A stretch of DNA of 64,000 nt from the NCBI RefSeq assembly GCF_020880815.1, contig NZ_JAJITD010000006.1, forward strand, positions 1 through 64,000. Direction: 5' to 3'. This stretch comes from Paraburkholderia sejongensis (GTDB taxonomy: Bacteria > Pseudomonadota > Gammaproteobacteria > Burkholderiales > Burkholderiaceae). Positions 35,757-44,886 of this stretch are shown one piece after another. Made by a program: the position numbers and the translations under genes. A model generated the notes under the pieces. That model had not been told where the DNA came from. It made no database searches and saw only the letters and a program-made list of their open reading frames with translations. Every line of letters starts with the position of its first letter. Within the stretch, counting starts at the first letter, position 1.

Positions 35757-36632
35757 CTAGTCGCGTGCTCGCTGTAGCGGGTCTTTCAGAAAAGAATTGG
35801 TGAGCGTATAAAAGTCCTGCCCGCCTCGACTCTCATACAAGACGAAGTTTGGTCCCGGCGACGCTCTACCGCTTGTTCGCCATGCATACAGGCCTGTCGG
35901 GCAAGGATCGCTCCCAAGCTTGTGACCTTTCGCGACGTCAATAGCATTTTGAACATATTTTCGATACGTTTCGAAGTTCTTGTCACTTGAGTCGTTCGCG
36001 ATCTTCAATACATCGTCTAGGACGATTTTTTGCCCCGGTTCGATAGATGGATAACGCGCGAACCCTTTTACCTGATTAGGGGCTTTGATCAAATCAGTGA
36101 GCGTTGTCGATGATTTCGGCGCACCGAAATGCGCAGGACCGAGTCGCAGGCGATTCAACAGCACCCAACGCATCCACTGCATACTCGTTAAGGCTTGATC
36201 AACAGAAGAGAAATTGCGCTGACCAGGCGTTATATTTTCCACAATCAACATACTTGCCAAGATATTGCTTTCTGTACCGGCAAGCGAGAGTTCAAGGCGC
36301 GGCTCAATCGTCAGTTCTATATCAGCCGTCGCTTTGTGAGTGGGTCGAGTAGCCAAATAGGCGGACAATGTAGCGTGCTCCCTCGCACGAACGACGGACT
36401 GAGTATCGAGCCTTAGTGTTTGCTCTCGATTGTGCGGGTTCGCACTTATCACGGCGATCTTCACGGAGGTAGTCGAAGCTTTAAAAACGACATGCTTTCT
36501 GTCAACGCCCAAGCCCAATACCTTGAAATGGAACGAATTGCCTGCAACGAGTGTAAGGTGTCGTGGTAAAGGAGTCCGATTCATCCGTTCGATTATCGGT
36601 GTAGTCATGATAGTTTTTGTCCGGTTCTTCAT
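35757..36632 (-). CDS. SleB-like cell-wall hydrolase protein, candidate secreted toxin
   Basis: 291 residues, no signal peptide. Residues 1-110 form a β-rich region without known motif. The second part resembles SleB/Hydrolase_2-type peptidoglycan hydrolases by pattern: ILASMLIVENITPG (with a Glu at the place of the catalytic Glu, near residue 130), QWMRWVLLNRLR, then LIKAPNQVKGFARYPSI and a late DPCPTGLYAWRTSG. Similarity is weak and from memory. Lack of an export signal plus a signal-bearing partner directly downstream is the usual layout of type VI or contact-dependent effector/immunity pairs. The DNA is visibly richer in A+T with less biased codons, as in horizontally acquired genes. No ribosome site supports the start; ATG at 36608 is an alternative. 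Confidence 0.65.
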   Translation of the reverse strand: MKNRTKTIMTTPIIERMNRTPLPRHLTLVAGNSFHFKVLGLGVDRKHVVFKASTTSVKIAVISANPHNREQTLRLDTQSVVRAREHATLSAYLATRPTHKATADIELTIEPRLELSLAGTESNILASMLIVENITPGQRNFSSVDQALTSMQWMRWVLLNRLRLGPAHFGAPKSSTTLTDLIKAPNQVKGFARYPSIEPGQKIVLDDVLKIANDSSDKNFETYRKYVQNAIDVAKGHKLGSDPCPTGLYAWRTSGRASPGPNFVLYESRGGQDFYTLTNSFLKDPLQRARD

Positions 36633-36977
36633 GCGTTCATAGGAGTTTGCGTCGGATGCCTATCTCGAATCATGCATCGGGGTCGCCTTCACTGAAGTCC
36701 ACCGCATCCCGAGACGAACAAGCCGGGCTATCCGATTGGATCCTGAACCATCACACAACGCAACGTTAAATGACTTATTTTTTAGAATGTTTGGAACATG
36801 AAGTGCGAACATTTACTCCATCTCCTTGTGACACGCAGAATCCTCACAAATACGATACAGGCCGCGACAAAATTGATCTTGGTTACAGATGGTTAACTAA
36901 ATCTTCTCAAAATTAGTTATCCCATTATTGTGAACCTCGCATCCTAAAAACAAAATTCAACTTCTTTCTAATCTATT
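36633..36977. other. A+T-rich intergenic DNA
   Basis: About 345 bases with no gene seen. From about 36770 to 36975 it is strongly A+T-rich compared with the genome. It may hold the promoter of the SleB-like gene. Confidence 0.4.
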
Positions 36978-37413
36978 AATGACCCAGCCGATAAGATCGT
37001 GCGGGATGAAGTGGGCATCCACCGCATTCGTCATTGACCGGGACTTGGTCCCGGGGGAGAAGGGCATTGAACAGACTGACCATGACATCCTGGACCATCA
37101 GTCGGTCGCGGCTTTACTGAAAGTGGAGTGCTCCCAAACTACATCGTCCATCGCCAGTCCGACGATCCAGCGAAACACCATGTTGTAGGAAATTGCTCCA
37201 TCGGCATGCATTCCCTGCGAATACAGGACTTGCAACAGTAGTGCGAATCAGCTTCTCCGGCGCAATGCTTGCGCGTCCGCCCTTCGCGGCGCTCCCGTAC
37301 ATGCGCGAAAAGACCGAATTCGCGCGGGCGAGCGCATTGTTCAACCACAGCCGGATCGGTCGCACCGGGTGATTGGCCGGAACGAAGTCGTTCAGCCTGG
37401 ACATCGTGAACAT
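36978..37413 (-). pseudogene. Decayed IS5-type transposase, N-terminal part
   Basis: From ATG at 37413 the minus strand encodes FVPANHPVRPIRLWLNNALAR...SRMYGSAAKGG, a typical N-terminus of IS5/IS1182-type transposases. The frame then shifts: LLQVLYSQGMHADGAISYNM and FRWIVGLAMDDVVWEHSTFSK are read in a second frame, and RLMVQDVMVSLFNALL in a third, ending near 36978. At least two frameshifts and loss of the rest of the gene make it inactive. It marks past insertion in this island. Confidence 0.82.
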
Positions 37414-37873
37414 TGACCCGATACAGCCGCCCGCTCCGCGATCCTTCAGTCTCTATGTTGTCCGATTTTTCGTTCCAACATTTACCCGTCTCGCGCAGAT
37501 GACGAAATAATCTGTATGCGCTGTTCCAAATCCGCGCTCTTATTATGAGGGCCAAAGTGAGACAACCTTTCGAAGCTGCGCCCCGAACGCGCCGTTTCGT
37601 CCTCCCTGGTTATACGAATCAACGATTAAACCAAAGAAGCCGATCTCAAAAAATCTTCGGAATATTAAGCAAACTTGAAAATTGGAGTGCGCACAGGGCT
37701 ACACCGTCGGACGAGTCAGAAGGCCGGTACGTGAAGTCTCGATACCTCAACGGTTGGGCGGTCGCAGACCTTATCCGCCATGGGCGTCGTGCAGGCTAAA
37801 AGTTAACCTGTTATGTGTCAACAATTGTTGAATCCGCGAACCGTAGCAGTTTTTGGGGAGCCGCTCGCGCCAA
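37414..37873. other. Non-coding stretch of the island
   Basis: About 460 bases without a convincing gene. A short open frame at 37545-37799 has no homology or ribosome site. A 14-bp perfect palindrome TCAACAATTGTTGA is at 37818-37831. Confidence 0.45.
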
Positions 37874-37903
37874 CAAAAAACGGCCGCTAACCCTCAGCGG
37901 CCG
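37874..37903 (-). terminator. Rho-independent terminator of the doeCD operon
   Basis: CGGCCGCT (37881-37888) and AGCGGCCG (37896-37903) form a strong 8-bp stem with a 7-base loop. In the leftward direction it is followed by TTTTTTG. It is 19 bases past the doeD stop. Confidence 0.92.
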
Positions 37904-37921
37904 CCTTCTCAACTCACACAA

Positions 37922-39316
37922 TCAAACCGCCGTCTTCGCCAACACCTGCGAAGCAACCTCGTCCACCGCCTCACGCGTCAGCTTCACGATCTCGTCCACG
38001 TCGCTGCGCGTCGTCACCAGCGGCGGCGCAAAGCCGAGAATATCGCCGTGCGGCATCGCCCGCGCAATCAGCCCGCGCTGCATCGCCGCGGCCGACACGC
38101 GCGGCCCGACCTTCAGCGCCGCATCGAACGGTTGCCGCGCATCCTTATCGGCCATGAATTCGAGCGCGGCCAGCATGCCCACGCCCCGCACTTCGCCGAC
38201 CAGCGGATGCGAATCGAACGCCGCATGCAACTGCTCCAGCAGATACGCACCGGTTTGCGCGGCATTGTGCGTGAGGTTCTCGCGTTGCAGGATTTCGAGG
38301 TTCGCGAGCCCCGCCGCCGCGCAGATCGGATGACCGGAATAGGTCCAGCCGTGCCCCATTGCGCCCGACTCCTGGGATGCCTTATCGATCACGTCCCACA
38401 CCTGTTCGCTGACGATCACACCCGACAGCGGCGCATACGCACTCGTCAAACCCTTCGCAACGGTGATCAGATCCGGGGCAATCCCATAGTGCTGCGCGCC
38501 CATCTTCGAACCAACCCGCCCGAACCCGCACACCACTTCGTCGCTGATCAACAGAATGTCGTGCTTCTTCAACACCTGCTGGATCGCCGGCCAGTACCCG
38601 GCCGGCGGCGGCAAAATCCCGCCGGTGCCCATCACCGGCTCGCCGATGAACGCGGCGATCGTATCCGCGCCTTCACGCGCAATCAGCTTTTCGAGTTCAT
38701 CGACGCAATACGCGACGAACTGCGCTTCGCTCATACCCGCCGGCGCGCGCCGATACCAATGCGGACACACGGTGTGCTTGACGCGCTCAACCGGCAGATC
38801 GAAGAACTGATGAAAGCTCGGCAGACCGGTGAGGCTGCCGGTGACGATACCCGAGCCGTGATAGCCGCGCTCGCGCGAAATGATCTTCTTCTTGTTCGGC
38901 CGGCCCTTCACGTTGTTGTAGTACCAGACGAGCTTGATCTGCGTTTCGTTCGCATCCGAGCCCGACATCCCGTAGTACACCTTCTTCATTCCCTGCGGCG
39001 CCCAGTCGATAATCCGCGACGACAGTTCAATGATCGTGTCGGTGGAGTGGCCGACATAGGTGTGGTAATACGCGAGGTTCTTCGCCTGCTCGTAGATCGC
39101 CTCGGCCACTTCGGTGCGGCCATAGCCGATGTTCACGCAGTACAGTCCCGCGAATGCATCGATATACGACTTGCCTTGATGATCTTCGATACGGATGCCC
39201 TTCGCGCCGGTCACGATCCGGCCAGGCAGCGCGCCGCTCGCGTGATCGTGCGCGTGCGTCGACGGATGCATAAAGTGCGCGCGGTCCGCGCTCAGCAGTT
39301 GATCGAGTTTATTCAT
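37922..39316 (-). CDS. doeD: Diaminobutyrate transaminase DoeD, class III aminotransferase
   Basis: 464 residues. PLP-dependent class III aminotransferase with MSGSDANETQIKLVWYYNN, the Asp of LLISDEVVCGFGR, the Schiff-base Lys in ITVAKGLTSAYAPLSG and the substrate-side GHGWTYSGHP. In ectoine breakdown it removes the gamma-amino group of L-2,4-diaminobutyrate, giving aspartate semialdehyde. ATG at 39316 has GGAGCGA upstream. It follows doeC by 56 bases, the order seen in characterised ectoine clusters (asnC, ssd, atf). Confidence 0.92.
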   Translation of the reverse strand: MNKLDQLLSADRAHFMHPSTHAHDHASGALPGRIVTGAKGIRIEDHQGKSYIDAFAGLYCVNIGYGRTEVAEAIYEQAKNLAYYHTYVGHSTDTIIELSSRIIDWAPQGMKKVYYGMSGSDANETQIKLVWYYNNVKGRPNKKKIISRERGYHGSGIVTGSLTGLPSFHQFFDLPVERVKHTVCPHWYRRAPAGMSEAQFVAYCVDELEKLIAREGADTIAAFIGEPVMGTGGILPPPAGYWPAIQQVLKKHDILLISDEVVCGFGRVGSKMGAQHYGIAPDLITVAKGLTSAYAPLSGVIVSEQVWDVIDKASQESGAMGHGWTYSGHPICAAAGLANLEILQRENLTHNAAQTGAYLLEQLHAAFDSHPLVGEVRGVGMLAALEFMADKDARQPFDAALKVGPRVSAAAMQRGLIARAMPHGDILGFAPPLVTTRSDVDEIVKLTREAVDEVASQVLAKTAV

Positions 39317-39372
39317 GGGTCGCTCCTTCGGGTGATGTTCAAATCAAAAAGTGAATGACTGATCGGTTGGCT

Positions 39373-40896
39373 TCAGGCGGTCGCATTCGCCGCCATCGCG
39401 CTCGCCGCGTCACGCGCGGGCATGCTGTCGGTGACCGGAAGTCCAAGTTGGCCGAGGCAGAAATAGCGCGTCTCCACGAACGGCTCGAAGCCTTCCGCAC
39501 CGCCTTCGCGGCCGAGCCCGGATGACTTGATCCCGCCAAACGGAATCGGCGCACCGGTGAATTTCGCACCGTTGACCGACAGCATCGCGAAGTCGAGCCG
39601 GCGGATCAGTTGGAATACCGTGTTCAGTTCTTTCGCGCATACATAGGCGGCGAGTCCGAATTCGGTGTCGTTCGCGCGCTCGACTACTTCGTCGAGCGAA
39701 TCGAATGGCGTCACCGCCGAGATCGGCGCGAAGTTCTCCTCGTCGTAGATGCGCATGCCGGCCGCCGCGTCGGCCGCCACGGTGGGCTGGAAGAACCAGC
39801 CGCCGCGCTCGTGCGCCGCGCCGCCGACCGTGATGCGCGCGCCCTTGTCCCGTGCGTCGGCGACACGCTGCGCGGTCGCGTCGAAAGCGGCCTGGTGCAT
39901 CAGCGGACCGACATCGACACCCGGCTCGAACGCGTCGCCGACTTTCAATGCCCGCACCGCGTCGCTATATCGCTCGACGAATGCTTCGTACAACGGACGA
40001 GCGACGAAGATCCGGTTCGCCGCGCAGCAGTCCTGCCCGGAAGTCTGGAACTTTGCGGCGACCGCGACGCGTACCGCCTGTTCGAGGTCCGCGTCTTCGG
40101 TAACGATGAACGGCGCGTTGCCACCCAGTTCGAGCGCGGTCTTCTTGATGCCCGCGTTGGCCGCCGTCTGCATCACCAAAGCGCCGACGCGGGTCGAGCC
40201 GGTGAAGCTGACCGAGCGCACCCGGCGATCCGAGACTAGCGTTTGCATCGCCATTTGCGGCTCGCCGAGCACTACGTTGAATACGCCGGCGGGAAAGCCC
40301 GCTTCTTCGGCCAACTGCGCGAGCGCGAGCGCCGAGAACGGCGTTTCGTGCGCGGGCTTCGCAACCACCGTGCAGCCGGCGGCGAGCGCGGCGGCAGCCT
40401 TGCGCGTGAGCATCGCGCAAGGGAAATTCCACGGGGTGATCAGCGCGGCGACGCCGACCGGTTCGACGATCGTGCCCAAATGCGCGCCGTCGATATGCGT
40501 CGGAATCGTGCGGCCGTTCAGGCGCCGCACTTCATGCGCGAACCATTCGACGAAACTCGCGCCGTACGCGATCTCGCCGCGCGCTTCGGCGAGCGGCTTG
40601 CCCTGCTCCAGCGACAGAATCGCCGCGAGATCCTGCTGATGGCGCAGGATCAGTTCGTGCCAGCGCAGCAGCAGCGCCGAGCGCTTCGCGACCGGCAGCC
40701 AGCGCCAGGTCGTGAACGCGCGCTGCGCGGCATCGAGCGCGGCGGTGATCTGCGCGGCGTCGAGCATCGGCACATGACCGAGCACTTCCTGATTTGCGGG
40801 GTTCTGCACCGCTACGCTGGCGGCGCTCGCGCTATGAATCCAGCGCCCGTCCACGTAGCACAGCGATTTGAAGAGAACCGGATGACCCAGCAACAT
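39373..40896 (-). CDS. doeC: Aspartate-semialdehyde dehydrogenase DoeC (succinate-semialdehyde dehydrogenase family)
   Basis: 507 residues from the ATG at 40896, which has AGGAGG upstream; longer frames are unlikely. An NAD(P)-dependent aldehyde dehydrogenase: PWNFPCAMLTRKAAAALAAG, the cofactor loop FTGSTRVG, catalytic Glu in LELGGNAPFIV and catalytic Cys in FQTSGQDCCAANR (near residue 302). It oxidises aspartate semialdehyde to aspartate in the last step of ectoine breakdown. Residues after 490 (an Ala-rich tail) are unconserved. Confidence 0.92.
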   Translation of the reverse strand: MLLGHPVLFKSLCYVDGRWIHSASAASVAVQNPANQEVLGHVPMLDAAQITAALDAAQRAFTTWRWLPVAKRSALLLRWHELILRHQQDLAAILSLEQGKPLAEARGEIAYGASFVEWFAHEVRRLNGRTIPTHIDGAHLGTIVEPVGVAALITPWNFPCAMLTRKAAAALAAGCTVVAKPAHETPFSALALAQLAEEAGFPAGVFNVVLGEPQMAMQTLVSDRRVRSVSFTGSTRVGALVMQTAANAGIKKTALELGGNAPFIVTEDADLEQAVRVAVAAKFQTSGQDCCAANRIFVARPLYEAFVERYSDAVRALKVGDAFEPGVDVGPLMHQAAFDATAQRVADARDKGARITVGGAAHERGGWFFQPTVAADAAAGMRIYDEENFAPISAVTPFDSLDEVVERANDTEFGLAAYVCAKELNTVFQLIRRLDFAMLSVNGAKFTGAPIPFGGIKSSGLGREGGAEGFEPFVETRYFCLGQLGLPVTDSMPARDAASAMAANATA

Positions 40897-40975
40897 GACG
40901 ACCTCCTGTGTGCGATATCTGCTATCACTGTAGGTCCGGCGGCAGTGCGGATTTTTTTGTTGTGGCGTCGGGAAA

Positions 40976-40994
40976 ATTGCGTTTTTTCTGCAAT
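40976..40994. promoter_or_regulatory. Inverted repeat upstream of doeC, possible DoeX site
   Basis: ATTGC and GCAAT flank nine bases GTTTTTTCT. The symmetric ends with an A/T core fit the loose pattern of Lrp/AsnC binding sites. It lies 80 bases before the doeC start, just downstream of the doeX gene. Confidence 0.4.
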
Positions 40995-41087
40995 CGGCCT
41001 TCATCGGAGAGGTTTTTTGGGCGGGCCTTTAGCCGCGCGTATTACCGCATCGGTCATGCCTATGCACCAGCTCACGCCCGTGCCCCT

Positions 41088-41573
41088 TCACCCGTTCTCG
41101 GACTCCCGCGCCCATTGCGGCAAGCCTTCATCGCCGGCCTTGACGACCTTCGTGACGATGTACGTAAAGTACTTTTCGATGCCCAGTTCGTCGGTCAGGA
41201 GCGTGTCGATGAAGCGCTGATAGTGGTCGATATCGCGCGACAGCACCTGCATCACGTAATCGACGCCACCGCCCGTCGCCAGACACTGCACCACCTCGGG
41301 CGCGGCGGCGATGCGCTCCTCGAAGCGCCGCATGTCGGGCGCGGTATGACGCCCGAGCGTAACCTCGACCACCACGCGGCTGCCCTTGAACGCGCGCACC
41401 CAATCGATATCCGCGCGATAGCCGCGTATTACGCCCTCTTCTTCGAGGCGCTTCACGCGCTCCCATGCCGGCGAGATAGACAGATTGATCTCTTCGGCGA
41501 GGCGCGATTTCGTAATGCGTCCGTCGCGCGCGAGGATGCGCAAAATCGCGAGATCGTAGCGATCGAGTTTCAT
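41088..41573 (-). CDS. doeX: Lrp/AsnC-family regulator DoeX
   Basis: 161 residues from ATG at 41573. N-terminal helix-turn-helix (LDRYDLAILRILARDGRITKSRLAEEINLSISPAWERVKRLEEEGVIRGY) and C-terminal RAM ligand domain (VVEVTLGRHTAPDMRRFEERI, VQCLATGGGVDYVMQVLSRD). AsnC-type regulators are constant members of ectoine catabolic clusters and probably sense an amino acid intermediate. It starts seven bases after the doeB stop. Confidence 0.92.
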   Translation of the reverse strand: MKLDRYDLAILRILARDGRITKSRLAEEINLSISPAWERVKRLEEEGVIRGYRADIDWVRAFKGSRVVVEVTLGRHTAPDMRRFEERIAAAPEVVQCLATGGGVDYVMQVLSRDIDHYQRFIDTLLTDELGIEKYFTYIVTKVVKAGDEGLPQWARESENG

Positions 41574-41580
41574 CGCGCGT

Positions 41581-42606
41581 TCAGACCGCGACCGGGATGC
41601 CGCGTTCGAGCACGTCAGCCACCACCGCGACCGTATCGCCGATCCGCACGAGCCCCGGGAAATGCCGCGCGGCCAGCATACCGGCACGGCGCGCGCGGTA
41701 TTCGACCGGCGCGACGCCGGTGCGCGCCGCATCGTAGACCCGCGCGATCACCTCGCCGCTGTCGACCATCTCGCCGAGGTCCTTGCACAAGTCGAGCAAA
41801 CCGTCGTGCTCGCTGGTCGTGTAGCAGCTGCCGTCGGGCATATCGAGCAGTGTCGTGGTGCGCGGTGCTGCGCGAGTTGCTTCGTCCTGCTTGAGAATGC
41901 CCGCGTGCTGCAGGAAGCCGCGCACGCCGCGCTCCGCCACCGCGACGCTCTGCACGGTCGCGGTGCCGCCGCCGCCCAGCTCGGTCGACACGAACACCTT
42001 GCCCGCTTCTTCGACCGCCGTGTCGTACAGTCCGACGCTATCGAGTTCGAGCATCCGCATCGAATACGGCGCGCCGAACGCGCGCATCGCCGCTTCGCAG
42101 CGCGCCTGCTGCGTTGCGTCAGGCAACAGATGAATCGCGGCGAACGGCACGAAATCGAGCGTGCGGCCACCCGCGTGCAGGTCGAGCACATAGTCGGCGA
42201 GCGGCAGCAGATAGCGCTGAAAATAATCGGCGATCTTCTCGGTCACGGTGCCGTCCGGCTTGCCCGGAAAGCTGCGGTTCAGATTGCCGCGGTCGATCGG
42301 CGACGTGCGGGTGCCCGCGCGAAACGCGGGGAAGTTCATGAACGGCACGACGATCACGCGGCCGGATACGTCGCTTGCTTTGAGCGTGCCGGCGAGCTTC
42401 GTCAGGGCAATCGGCCCTTCGTACTCGTCGCCGTGATTGCCGCCGGTCAGCAGCGCGGTCGGCCCGTCGCCGTTGCGAATCACGGTGAGCGGAATCATCA
42501 CCGCGCCCCACGCGGAGTCGTCGTGCGAGTGGGGCAGTTTCAGAAAGCCGTGCTGCTCGCCGTCGGCGTCGAAATCGACCGTCGGTTGAATCGGGGATGC
42601 CCGCAT
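41581..42606 (-). CDS. doeB: N-acetyl-diaminobutyrate deacetylase DoeB (EutE)
   Basis: 341 residues from ATG at 42606, preceded by AAGGAG at good spacing. A frame-matching ATG at 42681 overlaps the eutC stop but lacks a ribosome site. Succinylglutamate desuccinylase/aspartoacylase-like zinc hydrolase: GGNHGDEYEGP supplies zinc ligands His and Glu, RGNLNRSFPG binds substrate, and YVLDLHAGG gives the third ligand. It removes acetate from N-alpha-acetyl-L-2,4-diaminobutyrate. Third gene of the eutBC-doeBX operon. Confidence 0.92.
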   Translation of the reverse strand: MRASPIQPTVDFDADGEQHGFLKLPHSHDDSAWGAVMIPLTVIRNGDGPTALLTGGNHGDEYEGPIALTKLAGTLKASDVSGRVIVVPFMNFPAFRAGTRTSPIDRGNLNRSFPGKPDGTVTEKIADYFQRYLLPLADYVLDLHAGGRTLDFVPFAAIHLLPDATQQARCEAAMRAFGAPYSMRMLELDSVGLYDTAVEEAGKVFVSTELGGGGTATVQSVAVAERGVRGFLQHAGILKQDEATRAAPRTTTLLDMPDGSCYTTSEHDGLLDLCKDLGEMVDSGEVIARVYDAARTGVAPVEYRARRAGMLAARHFPGLVRIGDTVAVVADVLERGIPVAV

Positions 42607-42677
42607 GTATGCCACTCCTTCATGAGCCGCGTAGGCGGCGTCCTGCTCATTGCAGGTCAACGGCCGATCGACGCGCG

Positions 42678-43682
42678 TCATAGCACCGGCGCGTCGTTGC
42701 GAAAAATCATTCCCGCATTCGCGGCCCGTGCGCGCTGCAGCGCGAGTGCGGCAATCGCGGTGTCCTGCGCACCGGTGCCGGTCAGATCGCAGATCGTCAC
42801 GTCGGCTTCGCTGCTGCGACCCGCTGCCTGACGCGCGATCACCTGACCGAGTTCGACGAACGACGCATCGGCACGCAGCGTGCCGGCGTTCAACGCGTGA
42901 CGCAGTTCGCCGAGCACGCGCATCTGCTGCACGCGATCGCAAACGTAGCGCGCGGCCGCCAACGCGGCCGGCGCGATTTCGTTCTTGTGCTCGGTATCCG
43001 AGCCCATCGCGGTGATGTGCAAACCCGGATGCAGGTCGGCGAGTTCGATCAGCGGCGTGCGGCTCGGCGTGGTGGTAATGGCGATGTCCGCTTCGACGAG
43101 CGCGCTGTGAACGTCGCGCGCGACCCCGCATTGCACGCCGAGCGTGTCGCTTACTTCAGCCGCGAAGCGCCGCGCGCTCTGCGAATTGCGCGCCCACACC
43201 CGCACCCGTTCGACGCGCCGCAACAGCATCAACGCGCGCAATTGCAGCCGTGCCTGTTCGCCTGCGCCGAGCACCGCGACTTGCGGCGTGTGCGGATTCG
43301 CGAGCCAGCGCGCGGCCACGGCGCCGGCCGCGGCGGTGCGGATCGCGGTCAGATAGCCGTTGTCGAGCAGCACCGCTTCGGTCAAGCCCGTACGCGCCGA
43401 CAACACCAGCATCAAACCATTCAGGCTCGGCAAACCGAGCGCGGGGTTATCGAAAAAGCCGGGGCTCACCTTGATCGCGAAGCTGTCGAGACGCGGCAGC
43501 CACGCGGTCTTCACGTCGACTTCGCCGTTGTGCGCGGGCAGGTCGAGCCGCAGAATCGGCGGCATCGCGACCGCCTCGGTGGCGAGCGCGAGAAAGGCCG
43601 CCTCGATCTGGTCGATCGCGGCCAGATCGAGCGGCATGAGTTCGCGAAGCTCGGCTTCGCCAAGGAGCATGATGGCAGTCAT
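42678..43682 (-). CDS. eutC: Ectoine utilization protein EutC (ornithine cyclodeaminase family)
   Basis: 334 residues. Ornithine cyclodeaminase/mu-crystallin fold: VKVSPGFFDNP-like segment near 90, Rossmann motif VAVLGAGEQARLQLRAL near 140, and ITTTPSRTPLIE and ITAMGSDTEHKNEI further on. EutC is proposed to act with EutA and EutB to convert 5-hydroxyectoine-derived intermediates. Start overlaps the eutB stop (ATGA at 43679-43682). Confidence 0.9.
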   Translation of the reverse strand: MTAIMLLGEAELRELMPLDLAAIDQIEAAFLALATEAVAMPPILRLDLPAHNGEVDVKTAWLPRLDSFAIKVSPGFFDNPALGLPSLNGLMLVLSARTGLTEAVLLDNGYLTAIRTAAAGAVAARWLANPHTPQVAVLGAGEQARLQLRALMLLRRVERVRVWARNSQSARRFAAEVSDTLGVQCGVARDVHSALVEADIAITTTPSRTPLIELADLHPGLHITAMGSDTEHKNEIAPAALAAARYVCDRVQQMRVLGELRHALNAGTLRADASFVELGQVIARQAAGRSSEADVTICDLTGTGAQDTAIAALALQRARAANAGMIFRNDAPVL

Positions 43683-44710
43683 CGTGTGGTGCGCGAGCTT
43701 GATTGCGATTTGGTCTGCGAACCATCGGCGGCGATCAAGCGCCGATGCAGATCCATGCCGATGTTCGCGCCGGTTACGACGAGCACCAGCGGCCCGCGCT
43801 CGATGCGCTCGGCCGGCAACACGCGATCGAGCACCGCGGCCATGCCGACCGCGGCCGCGCCTTCGACCACGAGCCGTTCATGCCGGTACGCATGCACGAT
43901 TGCGCGCGCAATCGACGCTTCGTCAAGCAGCACGGTCTGGTCGATCAACTCGCGCGTCAGCGCATACGTATAGCGGTTATCAAGCCCGATGCCACCGCCG
44001 AGCGAATCGGCGAGCGTGTCCAGCTCCTCGACCAGCACCGGTTTGCCGGCCGCGAGACTCGCGTGCATCGCCGCGCCGCGCGCCAACGTCACGCCGGTCA
44101 GGCCGATCGCGCGATTCGCGCTTTTGGCCGCGAGCGCGATGCCCGCAAACAGGCCGCCGCCCGACAACGGCACGACGATGTTCGCGACATCCGGCAACGC
44201 CTCGACGATCTCGAGGCCGATCGTGCCCTGCCCGGCAATCACGAACGGATCGTCGAATGGCGGCACGTACGCGAAGCCCTCTTCGCGCGCGAGCCGCAAT
44301 GCTTCGTGCTCCGCTTCGTCCTGGCTCTGCCCGCTAACGCGCACCTGTGCGCCGAGCGCGCGAACCGCGTCGACCTTGTTCGCCGGCACGAGTCGCGACA
44401 GACACACCGTTGCGTCGATGCCGAGTGCGCGCGCCGCATACGCGAGCGCACGGCCATGATTGCCGGTCGACGCGGTCACCACGCGCGCGCAGCCGGTTTT
44501 GGCGAGCCGCGCGAGCGCATTGGTTGCGCCGCGCAGCTTGAAGCTGCCGGTCGGCTGCACGGTTTCGAGTTTCAGATAAACGGGGGTACCTGCCAGCGCC
44601 GACAGCACCGGAGCTTCGACGAGCGGCGTGCGGCACACACGCCCGTCGAGACGGGCGCGCGCGCGGTAGATGTCGGCGGGAGAAAGATCGACTGACGACG
44701 GAACGGACAT
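43679..44710 (-). CDS. eutB: Hydroxyectoine utilization dehydratase EutB (threonine dehydratase-like)
   Basis: 343 residues from ATG at 44710. Fold type II PLP enzyme: PTGSFKLRGATNALA carries the Schiff-base Lys, TASTGNHGRALAYAA binds the cofactor phosphate side, and VPLSGGGLFAGIALA is the Gly-rich loop. Like serine/threonine dehydratases it should eliminate water, here from a hydroxylated diaminobutyrate-type intermediate of 5-hydroxyectoine. First gene of the eutBC-doeBX operon; a motif like the EnuR candidate operator lies 141 bases upstream. Confidence 0.9.
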   Translation of the reverse strand: MSVPSSVDLSPADIYRARARLDGRVCRTPLVEAPVLSALAGTPVYLKLETVQPTGSFKLRGATNALARLAKTGCARVVTASTGNHGRALAYAARALGIDATVCLSRLVPANKVDAVRALGAQVRVSGQSQDEAEHEALRLAREEGFAYVPPFDDPFVIAGQGTIGLEIVEALPDVANIVVPLSGGGLFAGIALAAKSANRAIGLTGVTLARGAAMHASLAAGKPVLVEELDTLADSLGGGIGLDNRYTYALTRELIDQTVLLDEASIARAIVHAYRHERLVVEGAAAVGMAAVLDRVLPAERIERGPLVLVVTGANIGMDLHRRLIAADGSQTKSQSSSRTTR

Positions 44711-44850
44711 GCACTGGGCCCTGCATCGAAAGAGATGATTCGAGTTGATTCGCGGTTTCGATGCAGCGGCCACTAACGGGGATAAAGCGCGTCCGGCGCG
44801 GCTGCATCGCTTTCATGCAGCCCAGTCTAGTGTTCTAAAAAAGGATTTCT

Positions 44851-44866
44851 ATTGTCCTAGTTCATT
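44851..44866. promoter_or_regulatory. Degenerate EnuR-type site upstream of eutB
   Basis: ATTGTCCTAGTTCATT shares its first ten bases exactly with the site upstream of enuR, with a degraded second half, followed by TCCGG as at the ehuA/doeA site. It lies between eutB and the MFS gene stop. Confidence 0.5.
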
Positions 44867-44886
44867 TCCGGCGGCGTGACGGCCCC

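Noticed and set aside
37545-37799. 84-codon frame in the island
   Set aside because: No ribosome site, no similarity, composition like non-coding DNA.
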